64,000 nucleotides of DNA from JAENWD01 sp963837165 (lineage in GTDB: Bacteria > Acidobacteriota > Vicinamibacteria > Vicinamibacterales > JAENWD01), in contig CAWIMD010000002.1 in assembly GCA_963837165.1 (NCBI GenBank), forward strand, positions 744,001 to 808,000, in the 5' to 3' direction. The notes under the pieces are model-generated. The model was not told the DNA's origin. It did not search any database and saw only the letters and a program-made list of their open reading frames with translations. Positions 53,942 through 61,376 of this stretch are shown piece by piece (the stretch's first letter is position 1; every line of letters begins with the position of its first letter). A program made the translations under genes and the position numbers.

Positions 53942-54650
53942 ACGACTCTACCAGGCTGTTGTTGATGTAAGTGGTCGGCGGCCAAGTACGGGGTTTCTTT
54001 GTGGGCCAAATCTCGACTGTGGCCGGCCCCCAGACCGCGCGGAGCTTTCCTTCACGCATCTTCGGCCGCTCGCCCGCCCACGAGAGGACTTGGATGGCTA
54101 TCTTATGGATTACGAACGTTACACAGTGGATGCCGAGGGCGTTGGTTCGACTACGCACGCCTTGGCTCCGAAACCAAGCGCCATAAGGCGGACCGTCGCA
54201 CGGTGCGAGCCATATCCGCGACGTTCTCGGAGGACAGTCGGCCGTCCTGAACGCGACTCGGTCTGACCTTTGAAAAAAGTGGCGCAGCTCTGGGGCTGTG
54301 GCATCAAGGACCATCGCGCGCAGGGTAGCCCACATACCGAGAACGAACTGGTCGTAGACGGTCAGTTGGCGTGGAACCATCGTGGCAAACAGCAAGGGCT
54401 TCAGCATCGGACTGGCGAGCGATTCGAGGTCGCTCATCCATCCCGAGTTACAGGACTCACACACGAGGCGACGCTTCATGGTAATGGTGCTTTGTCGCCA
54501 CTCTGCGTTGAGGCCGTCTGTGTGTTCCAATGTGGCCGTGTAGGCACCACGCCCAGACGGGCCGCGAGACTTGTATTCAGTCACGAGCCAATCGGGCCAG
54601 ATGTGCTCCCTAGTGAGCTCGGCTGAGTCGCAAAAGAGGCACAGAGCCAT
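53901..54650 (-). CDS. HNH-like zinc-binding protein, element cargo
   Basis: A 249-aa protein, the only reverse-strand gene of the element. N-terminus CLFCDSAELTREHIWPDWL and later RRLVCESCNSGWMSDLES give two C-x-x-C pairs around a conserved E-H-I-W-P, the layout of HNH-like endonuclease folds (Cys4 zinc, His catalytic). The C-terminal half has no known motif. Placement beside the right att site, opposite in direction to the replication and late genes, is typical for cargo such as anti-phage functions; no direct evidence for that. Lower GC than neighbours suggests separate acquisition. Confidence 0.65.
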   Translation of the reverse strand: MALCLFCDSAELTREHIWPDWLVTEYKSRGPSGRGAYTATLEHTDGLNAEWRQSTITMKRRLVCESCNSGWMSDLESLASPMLKPLLFATMVPRQLTVYDQFVLGMWATLRAMVLDATAPELRHFFQRSDRVAFRTADCPPRTSRIWLAPCDGPPYGAWFRSQGVRSRTNALGIHCVTFVIHKIAIQVLSWAGERPKMREGKLRAVWGPATVEIWPTKKPRTWPPTTYINNSLVESFMKRFDIPIQNRL

Positions 54651-54665
54651 GACTGCCTCGGGCTG

Positions 54666-54688
54666 ACCGCTAGCCAGACGCTAGCCAG
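54666..54688 (+). repeat. 23-bp repeat near right end of element
   Basis: Identical to 42945-42967 (contains CGCTAGCCAGACGCTAGCCA). It lies about 100 nt inside the right att site, matching the left copy 100 nt inside the left att site. Confidence 0.7.
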
Positions 54689-54745
54689 AGCGGCTTAGAA
54701 CCCTTCCACACCGACCCGCTTATCGCCTCTAACTGCTTGATTCAA

Positions 54746-54835
54746 TGGTGCCGGGGGAGGGACTCGGACCCTCACGGTGGGGCTACCACCCGCGGATTTT
54801 AAGTCCGCTGCGTCTGCCAGTTTCGCCACCCCGGC
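54746..54835 (-). tRNA. tRNA-Leu(UAA), completed by the element
   Basis: 90 nt including CCA. Acceptor GCCGGGG pairs with CCCCGGC; D arm GCG-AAACTGGCAGA-CGC; anticodon arm GCGGA-CTTAAAA-TCCGC with anticodon UAA; class-II variable arm GGTGG/CCACC; T stem GAGGG/CCCTC with loop TCCGAGT. The T loop has C where U55 is almost universal. The 5' half is chromosomal and keeps a -10-like GATAAT upstream (reverse, 54847-54852); the 3' half comes from the element. Confidence 0.92.
54790..54808. other. attR core
   Basis: Second copy of CCGCGGATTTTAAGTCCGC, inside the intact tRNA-Leu. Left of it is the element, right of it the chromosome. Bases 54836-55052 downstream hold only the tRNA promoter region. 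Confidence 0.85.
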
Positions 54836-55052
54836 CCGACCCGCGCATTATCTCACTCCGGGGCCGACGCCCTGTCGCGACGCGCCCGTGCCGCCGAATT
54901 CTCCCCCGCCGCCTGCGCGAAACCCCGCAATCCTGCGCCGCGAGCGCCGGGGACACTCGCAATTCCGGCCCGTCCGCTGCCCCACGGAGCGGCACACGAC
55001 TTGCCTCCTCGATCGTCGGGCGCACACGACGCGTGCGCGCGGAGACAGGGCC

Positions 55053-55595
55053 ATGATCGCGCTCAAGAACCTCCTCATCGCCACCGACTTCAGCGAGCCG
55101 TCCGATGTCGCCGTCACCTACGGCCGCGTGCTGGCTCAGGCGTTCGGCGCACGGCTCCACATCCTCCACGTCGTCCCCGAGGCGATGGCGCTTCCGTGGG
55201 CGGCAGCCACCGACGGGGCGTCCCTCGCCGACATCCAGCAGCAGTGGGAGACGGAAGCGGCCGAGCGGTTGCGCGCGGCCGCGCCAGCCGAACTGCGCGA
55301 GGCCGGCCGGGTCACGCTCGTCACCCGCGCGGGAGATCCCGCACAGGAAATCACCGGCTACGCGAAGGACCACGAGGTCGATCTCGTGGTGCTCGGCACC
55401 CACGGCCGCGGCTTCGTCGCCCACATGTTTTTGGGCAGCGTCGCCGAGCGCGTCGTGCGGCTGGCGCCGTGCCCCGTGCTCACGGTGCGGCACCCGCAGC
55501 ACGAGTTCGTCACTGAACAGCTCGCCGCGCACGTCCTCCACCCGGCGAAGGCGGAGGAGATGGCGGGCATCCAGACCGGGACCACGGCGTCATAG
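55053..55595 (+). CDS. Universal stress protein (single UspA domain)
   Basis: A 180-aa protein from ATG 55053 reading MIALKNLLIATDFSEPSDVAVTYGRVLAQAFGARLHILHVVPE. The ATP-binding motif G-2x-G-9x-G-S is present as GTHGRGFVAHMFLGSVAERVVRLAPCPVLTVR. A C-terminal 25-residue tail is unique. It sits first in a run of stress genes (two Usp, one Hsp20) on one strand, so a shared stress response is likely. Confidence 0.92.
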   Translation: MIALKNLLIATDFSEPSDVAVTYGRVLAQAFGARLHILHVVPEAMALPWAAATDGASLADIQQQWETEAAERLRAAAPAELREAGRVTLVTRAGDPAQEITGYAKDHEVDLVVLGTHGRGFVAHMFLGSVAERVVRLAPCPVLTVRHPQHEFVTEQLAAHVLHPAKAEEMAGIQTGTTAS

Positions 55596-55697
55596 GCCGG
55601 TTCTCCCGGGCCGTCCGGCCCTGGTTCGTCGCGTCCCCGTTGCCCGCAGGGACGCGACGAGCCGGGCCGGCGGCACTTCCACGCGCGAGGCCACCCC

Positions 55698-56639
55698 ATG
55701 CGCCTCAGATCCGTCGTCAGCCCGGTGGACTTCTCCGCCCTCTCCCGCCAGGCCTATGAGTACGCCCTGGCGCTCGCGGCCAGAGCGAATGCCCGGTTGA
55801 CGGTCGTGCACGCGGTCGAACCCCTCCTCGCGCAGGCGGCCGCCACCTCGTTCAGCGACAACTACCTCCACGAGATCCGCGACGAGCTGGTGGCGTTCAC
55901 CGGCCGGCCCGGCACCGGCCCGGACGCCTGGATGCCGCCGCCGGCATTCGCCGTCAGCGTCGGCGAGCCGTGGAAGCAGATCCTCCGGGCCGCCGAGATC
56001 CACGGCGCGGACCTCGTCGTCATGGGCACGCAGGGCCTGGGTGGCGTGCGGCGGATGGTCTTCGGGTCCACCGCGAATCACGTGCTCCGCGCCAGCACCG
56101 TCCCCGTCCTGGTGATCCCGCGCGGCGCGCGGCACCTCCGGTTCGACGAGCACGGGCCGGCGCTGGAGCTGCCGCTGGTGGCCGCGGCGGTGGACCTGGG
56201 CCCTGGCGCGCTCGCGCTCGCCCGCACCGCGACGCGCGTCGCCGAGGACTTCAACGCGCGGCTGCTGCTCGTGCACGCCGTGCGTCCCGTCGAGGGACTG
56301 GGCCGCTGGGACGCGTGCCGCACCCTGGCATCCAACGTCGCCAGAGCCGCCGCGGAAGCGGCCCTCGAGGCCATCGTGGCGCGTCTCGACTCGACCGTGT
56401 CCGTCGAGACGGCCATCGTTGTCGGCTCGCCCGCCGACAGCATCTGCGATCTCGCCGCGACCCGTGGGGCCGACCTGCTCGTTCTGGGTACGGCATCCAC
56501 TACCGGCAGCCACCGCCCCGGCTCCACGGCCTATCGGGCGCTCTGCCTGACGGAGATACCCGTCCTGGCCCTGCCTCCGACGGCAGACAGCCTCGCGGAT
56601 CGCGCGCATGCCGCCGCCAGCCAGCACGCGATGTGGTAG
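55698..56639 (+). CDS. Universal stress protein with two UspA domains
   Basis: A 313-aa tandem Usp. Domain 1 (1-150) has GTQGLGGVRRMVFGSTANHVLRASTVPVLVIP with the complete ATP motif. Domain 2 (about 155-300) ends LLVLGTASTTGSHRPGSTAYRALCLTEIPVLALP, where the first Gly pair of the motif is altered, so it may not bind ATP. Ends just before the Hsp20 gene. Confidence 0.9.
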   Translation: MRLRSVVSPVDFSALSRQAYEYALALAARANARLTVVHAVEPLLAQAAATSFSDNYLHEIRDELVAFTGRPGTGPDAWMPPPAFAVSVGEPWKQILRAAEIHGADLVVMGTQGLGGVRRMVFGSTANHVLRASTVPVLVIPRGARHLRFDEHGPALELPLVAAAVDLGPGALALARTATRVAEDFNARLLLVHAVRPVEGLGRWDACRTLASNVARAAAEAALEAIVARLDSTVSVETAIVVGSPADSICDLAATRGADLLVLGTASTTGSHRPGSTAYRALCLTEIPVLALPPTADSLADRAHAAASQHAMW

Positions 56640-56678
56640 CTGGCGGCGCGTCCCGCGTTCACAGTAAGGAGCACAGTC

Positions 56679-57203
56679 ATGAAAGACATTGCCAAGACCC
56701 CGGAAAGGCCGATTGAGCCGGTGGGCCTGCTGCCCGCCGGGTTCTTCGACCGCCCGATGTTCGACACGCCGTTCCTGCGTCAGTTCACCGACGAGATGGA
56801 CCGGTTCTTCGCCGACGTCGGCCTGAAGGCGCGCATGCTGCCGGCGCGCGTGCTGGCCCGCCAGGGCGTGTGGATGCCCGAAATCGAGGTCCTGACCGAG
56901 GGCGAGCGCCTCATCGTCAGGGCAGACCTGCCCGGGATCAGGCCCGAGGACGTCAAGGTCGAGGTCACCGAGGAGCAGCTCGTCATCAAGGGCGAGCGGA
57001 AGCGCGTCGAGGAAGAGAAGAAGGAGGGCTACTACAGGAGCGAGCGCGTGTACGGGGCCTTCGAGCGGGTGATCCCGCTGCCCGAGGGCGCCATCTACGA
57101 CGGCGCGAAAGCGGCCTTCACCAACGGCGTGCTCGAGGTGACAGTGCCGGTTCCACCGGCCGTCACGAAATCGCCGAAGGCGATCAAGATCGAGACCAGG
57201 TAG
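56679..57203 (+). CDS. Hsp20/alpha-crystallin small heat-shock protein
   Basis: A 174-aa chaperone with AAGGAG-type site upstream. The alpha-crystallin domain (about 60-160) shows MPEIEVLTEGERLIVRADLPGIRPEDVKVEVTEEQLVIKGERK and the signature AAFTNGVLEVTVPVP (G-V-L), plus an I-x-I-like C-terminal tail (AIKIETR). It holds unfolded proteins for refolding. Follows the two Usp genes. Confidence 0.93.
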   Translation: MKDIAKTPERPIEPVGLLPAGFFDRPMFDTPFLRQFTDEMDRFFADVGLKARMLPARVLARQGVWMPEIEVLTEGERLIVRADLPGIRPEDVKVEVTEEQLVIKGERKRVEEEKKEGYYRSERVYGAFERVIPLPEGAIYDGAKAAFTNGVLEVTVPVPPAVTKSPKAIKIETR

Positions 57204-57224
57204 GCGACCAAGGCCCGACGTCCG

Positions 57225-57473
57225 TCAGGATTCCTCGAGCTCGCTCCAGCCGGCGACAAGGAGCGGGGCCTTCAGCCCTTCGCCGCGTACGAGCGCCGCT
57301 TCGAGATCGGGATAGGTCTCGCTGAAGACGAGGTCCGGGCCGCACTCGAGCCCGAGCCAGAAACCGCCCGGGGGCTCCACGAGGAAGCAGTGGAGTCCCT
57401 GGTCGGCCCGCGTCAGCCGCCACAACGTCACCGCTTCGCCGCGCAGGCTCTCGAGCTTCGCCCGCTGCCCCAT
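57225..57473 (-). CDS. Hypothetical 82-aa protein
   Basis: Reverse strand; starts at the last base of the next-listed gene's stop, so the two form a pair. Beta-rich (TLWRLTRADQGLHCFLVEPPGGFWLGLECGPDLVFSETYPDLEAA) with a small Trp/Leu core. No family recognised. Confidence 0.55.
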   Translation of the reverse strand: MGQRAKLESLRGEAVTLWRLTRADQGLHCFLVEPPGGFWLGLECGPDLVFSETYPDLEAALVRGEGLKAPLLVAGWSELEES

Positions 57474-57838
57474 CAGTGCACCGTCGCCGGGCCGGCCGGG
57501 GCACGGGCGGCCCCGACCACGCGCGCGATCCTCTGCTCGAGACCCGCCTGCTCCACCTGGAACGGACCGGCGGCCGACGCGCCGAGCTGAATCTCGACGG
57601 CGACCGTGTAGCCGCCGCCCTCGAACGGCATCACGATCCAGCTGAATCCCCTGAGCGACACCGGCCGGTCGGGCGACGCATCGGGGTTCTTCGCCCGATC
57701 GATCGAGCGCAGCAGCTCTTCGAGCAGGACGCGCACGTCCTGGTCGGTCCAGGCGTCGGCCGCCTGGATCGGGACGTCCACGTTGTCGGTGATCGCGAAG
57801 TCATCGCCGCGAAGCCAGACCTCGATCTCGAGCTGCAT
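57473..57838 (-). CDS. Hypothetical 121-aa protein
   Basis: Reads MQLEIEVWLRGDDFAITDNVDVPIQAADAWTDQDVRVLLEELLRSIDRAKNPDA and ends in a Val/Ala-rich beta segment. Predicted alpha/beta cytoplasmic protein. Upstream of the 82-aa gene and coupled to it. No family recognised; the pair may be a small operon transcribed away from PadR. Confidence 0.55.
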   Translation of the reverse strand: MQLEIEVWLRGDDFAITDNVDVPIQAADAWTDQDVRVLLEELLRSIDRAKNPDASPDRPVSLRGFSWIVMPFEGGGYTVAVEIQLGASAAGPFQVEQAGLEQRIARVVGAARAPAGPATVH

Positions 57839-57853
57839 CCTGCGATTCTACAC

Positions 57854-57930
57854 GGGATGGGAGGATGGAGGGGATGGGAGGATGGGAGGGGGATGGGAGC
57901 ATGGGAGGATGGGTGGATGGGTGGAGGAGG
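57854..57930 (+). repeat. G-rich GGATGGGA microsatellite
   Basis: At least nine runs of three or more G on the + strand separated by 2-8 nt, in a degenerate GGATGGGA repeat. Such spacing allows G-quadruplex folding. It lies between the 121-aa gene start and the PadR operator, where it may affect either transcription unit. Confidence 0.7.
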
Positions 57931-57949
57931 TAGACGTCCGACCTCTATG

Positions 57950-57968
57950 GTGGTAGTATGGCTACCAC
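57950..57968. promoter_or_regulatory. PadR operator overlapping the -10 box
   Basis: Perfect inverted repeat GTGGTAG-TATGG-CTACCAC directly before the padR ATG (57969). A TAGTAT -10 element (57954-57959) is inside it, so bound PadR would block its own and the permease's transcription. Distance to the ATG implies a leaderless message. Confidence 0.65.
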
Positions 57969-58316
57969 ATGGCCCCTGCGACGCGCGATCGCTCCCGCCT
58001 CGAGCTGCTGCAGGGCACGCTCGACATGCTCATCCTCAGGACGCTCCAGTGGGGCCCCCAGCATGGGCATGGCATCAGCGTCGCCATTCGCGCCGGATCC
58101 GGAGAGGTGCTCCAGGTCGAGCACGGCTCGCTCTACCCCGCCCTGCACCGGCTCGAACGGCAGGGCCTGCTGCAATCGGAATGGAAGCTCACTGCGAACA
58201 AGCAGCGAGCGAAGTACTACAAGCTGACCCCTGCCGGAAAGAAGCAGCTGGCACGCTCCCACTCCCGATGGTCCCAGCTGGCGGCGGCCATCGCCCGCAT
58301 CATGGACCCGGCCTGA
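57969..58316 (+). CDS. PadR-family transcriptional regulator
   Basis: A 115-aa winged-helix protein: RLELLQGTLDMLILRTLQWGPQHGHGISVAIRAGSGEVLQVEHGSLYPALHRLERQGLLQSEWKLTANKQRAKYYKLTPAGKKQL with the invariant G-S-L-Y-P-A-L-x-R-L core. Shorter form lacking the long C-terminal dimer domain. In Acidobacteriota it commonly precedes an ADOP permease, here 12 nt downstream. Probably autoregulated through the adjacent palindrome. Confidence 0.93.
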   Translation: MAPATRDRSRLELLQGTLDMLILRTLQWGPQHGHGISVAIRAGSGEVLQVEHGSLYPALHRLERQGLLQSEWKLTANKQRAKYYKLTPAGKKQLARSHSRWSQLAAAIARIMDPA

Positions 58317-58328
58317 GGGAAGGTGCCG

Positions 58329-61026
58329 ATGTCCTGGCTCCGGCGGCTCATCGGGCGCCCAATCGACACGCGGGCCGATCTGGACGAGGAGATCCGGTTC
58401 CACCTGGCCGAGGAGACGCGGCTGCGTGCGGAGCGCGGCCAAGCGCGCGAGGACGCCCGGCGAGATGCCCGTGCGACGTTCGGCAGCACGCTCACGGTGC
58501 ACGAGCAGGTTGATTCGCTCAACGCGGCAACCGCCTTCGAGAGCGCGTGGCGGGACCTGCGCTTCGGCGCACGGCTGCTGCGCCGCAGTCCGGGTTTCGC
58601 CGCCGTCGCCATCGCGTCGCTTGCGCTCGGCATTGGTGCCAATACCGCGATCTTCCAACTGCTGGACGCCATTCGTCTGCGGACGCTGCCGGTGCACGAT
58701 CCCACGGCGCTCGCGGAAGTGCGCATTGCGGACAAGGGAGAGGGCGACAGTCGAGGGGGTAACTTCAGCACCAATCGGCCCGAGCTGACGTACGCTCTCT
58801 GGGAGCGCCTCCGGGATCAACAGCAGGCGTTCTCGTCGATCTTGGCCTGGGCGTCTGCCAGCTTCGAGCTGGCCTCCGGCGGTGAATCACATCGCGCCCC
58901 GGGGCTCTTCGTGAGCGGCGGGTACTTCCCCACGCTCGAGGTCGCGCCTCGACTCGGTCGCCTCATCGGCCCCGCCGACGATGAGCGCGGATGTCCGTCG
59001 CCGGGGGCAGTCATCAGCGATGGATTCTGGCGCCGCCAGTACCGGCGGCGACCCGGGAGTCGTCGGACGCACGATGCGGGTGGACGGCCAGGTCTTCCCG
59101 ATCCTCGGGGTCACACCGCCCGGCTTCCACGGCGTCGAGATCGGCAGCACCTTCGACGTCGCCCTGCCAGTTTGCGCCGAGCCGCTCACCAGGGGTGCTC
59201 GCAGCCGGCTCGACAAGCGCCAGGAGTGGTGGCTCGCCGCGATTGGCCGGCTGAAGCCGGGCTGGTCGCTCGAGCGGGCTTCGACACAACTGAGCGCGAT
59301 CTCGCCCGGGATCTTCGCGGACACGCTGCCCGCCGAGTACGACGCCGGTGCCGCGGCGGGCTACCGCGCCTTTCATTTCGGCGCGTACCCGGCGGCAACG
59401 GGGGTATCGGATCTGCGGACCACCTGGGAGACGCCCCTCTGGCTGCTCCTGGCGCTCGCCGCGGTCGTGCTCCTGATTGCCTGCGCGAATCTGGCGAACC
59501 TGCTCCTGGCAAGGGCCACGGCCCGCGAACGGGAGATCGGCGTGCGGCTCGCGCTCGGCGCCTCGCGCGCCCGCGTCGTCCGGCAGTTGCTCATCGAGAG
59601 CCTGCTGGTCGCCGCCGTCGGCAGCGGACTGGGATTTCTGCTTGCGCGAGAGGTCGGGGCGCTCTCGCTGTCGCTGCTCGGCCCCGACGTCGTGATGGAC
59701 CTGCACGCCGACTGGCGGGTGCTGGGGTTCACCACCGCGCTGGCGGCCGGCGCGTGCATGCTCTTCGGTCTCGCCCCCGCCGTGAAGGCCACTGCGGGCG
59801 TCACGGCCGTTGCGCTCAGATCCGGCGGGCGAGGCAGCACGTCGGGCGGCGGCGCGACCTCGATGCGCCGTGGACTGGTCGTCCTTCAGATCGCCCTGTC
59901 GCTCGTGCTGGTCGTCGGTGCGCTGCTGTTCGTGCGAACGCTGCAGAACCTGATGCACGCGGATCTGGGCTTTCGCGACGAGGGTGTTCTCACGATGAAG
60001 GTGGACCTGCGACGGACGGGTGCTGTCGGGCCCGCCCGCCAGGCGCTGCTGGACCGCCTGCGCGAGCGGGTCAGCCATGTTCCGGGCGTTCGGTCTGCGG
60101 CGTTGTCGTTCATCGTTCCCCTGGGCGGCAGCAGCCGGAACCTGGCGGCCGTGGTTGACGGCGTGGTGCAGCCACGCGTGCCCAATCTGAACCAGGTCAG
60201 CAGCGGCTACTTCGCGACGATGAGGACGCCGCTGCTGGCCGGTCGCGACTTCGACGAGCACGACGTGCTCGATGGGCCTCCAGTGGCGATCGTCAACCAG
60301 GCATTCGCACGGGCGATCTTCCACGAGCCGCGTCCGCTTGGACGCACGTTCCAGCTCGGGACGGGCCGTGGCGAGCCGCACCCGGCCTACCAGGTCGTTG
60401 GCATCGTAGGCGACTCCAAATACGGCGATGTCCGCGAGCCGTTCGGTCCGATTGCGTACTTTGCGGCAGACCAGGACCGGGAGCCGTCACCCTTCTCGAG
60501 CCTGGTCGCCCTCGCAGCCGGAGAGCCATCGTCGATTGCCGCAGCCGCCATGCAGGCCGTAACGGAGGTCAACCCGAACGTCCTGATCCGGCTGGGTACC
60601 CTGGCGTCGGTGGTCGACGCGTCGTTGCAGCGGGAGCGGCTGATGGCCACGCTGTCGAGCTTCTTCGGCGGGCTCGCGGCCTTGCTGGCCGCAATCGGTC
60701 TGTACGGCGTGATGTCGTACACGGTCGCGCGACGGCGCAATGAAATCGGTATCCGCATGGCGCTGGGCGCCAGCGAGGCCGACGTCGTGAGGATGGTGCT
60801 GCGCGAGGCCGTCACGCTGCTCGGTGCAGGAGTGGCAATTGGACTGCTGCTGGCCGCTGCGGGCACGCGCGCCATCGCATCGCTGCTCTACGGACTTCGG
60901 CTTGGTGATCCGGCAACGCTGGCCATGGCCGTGGCAGGGCTGGGCGCGGTGGCGATGCTCGCCAGCTACGTTCCGGCCCGTCGCGCGTCACTCGTCGAGC
61001 CGACCACGGCGCTGCGTGACGAGTAG
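58329..61026 (+). pseudogene. ADOP-type ABC permease (MacB-like), frameshifted
   Basis: Frame one from ATG 58329 (after GGGAAGG) reads the ADOP N-terminal region DLDEEIRFHLAEETRLRAERG, TM1 FAAVAIASLALGIGANTAIFQLLDAIRLR and the first periplasmic part; near 59043 an extra C (GTACCGGCGG for GTACGGCGG) shifts it, and the second frame completes GGDPGVVGRTMRVDGQVFPI, the first FtsX domain (LLLALAAVVLLIACANLANLLLARATAREREIGVRLALGAS) and a second one ending in EPTTALRDE. Corrected length 899 aa. The gene has no dedicated ATPase beside it, as usual for orphan permeases. Likely assembly indel. Confidence 0.88.
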
Positions 61027-61101
61027 CCCGAGGTCCCCTCGAGTCCCCGTGTTCCCGGTCCGGACCCGTGGTAGCATCCGCGGCACGGGGTCCCCACATC
61101 C

Positions 61102-61375
61102 ATGCCGAAATACGTGATCGAACGTGAGCTGCCCGGAGCGTCGAGCTGGACCGAGGCGGAGCGGAAGGCCATCGCCCAGCGGTCGGTGAAGTACCCTCAG
61201 GGAGATCGGGCCCGAGATCCAGTGGATCCAGAGCTTCATCACCGACGACAAGCTGTACTGCGTCTATGTGGCGCCGGACGAGGACACGATTCGCGAGCAC
61301 GCCCGGCGGGCCGGGTTCCCGGCCAACCGCATCTCGGCCGTGCGCCAGCTGCTGGATCCGACCAGCGGAGAGTAG
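61102..61375 (+). pseudogene. DUF4242-family small protein, frameshifted
   Basis: ATG 61102 reads MPKYVIERELPGASSWTEAE and on to RKAIAQRSVK; then an extra C in TACCCTCAGG (about 61194-61196) breaks the frame. The other frame continues LREIGPEIQWIQSFITDDKL and ends RISAVRQLLDPTSGE, stop 61375. Corrected length 90 aa. The family (nickel-/DUF4242-like ferredoxin-fold) has no settled function. Indel as in the three other frameshifted genes. Confidence 0.82.
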
Positions 61376-61376
61376 G

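Larger units (their letters stand above)
42846..54808. mobile_element. Integrated phage-satellite-like element in tRNA-Leu
   Basis: About 12 kb between two 19-bp tRNA anticodon-loop copies. Order: integrase, unknown 200-aa protein, AlpA-like regulator, primase-polymerase, RepA-like helicase, iteron/hairpin region, small ORF, small terminase, two unknowns, HK97-type capsid protein, a capsid-neighbour protein, a small gene split by IS21, a small ORF, and a reverse-strand HNH-like cargo gene. Most genes overlap by 1-4 nt in two tight runs. Large terminase, portal, protease and tail genes are absent. This suggests a satellite that depends on a helper phage for packaging, or a decayed prophage. 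Confidence 0.8.

Noticed and set aside
57476..58513. 345-codon + frame across the PadR start
   Set aside because: Off-frame to PadR and antisense to the 121-aa gene; includes the G-rich repeat and has no domain.
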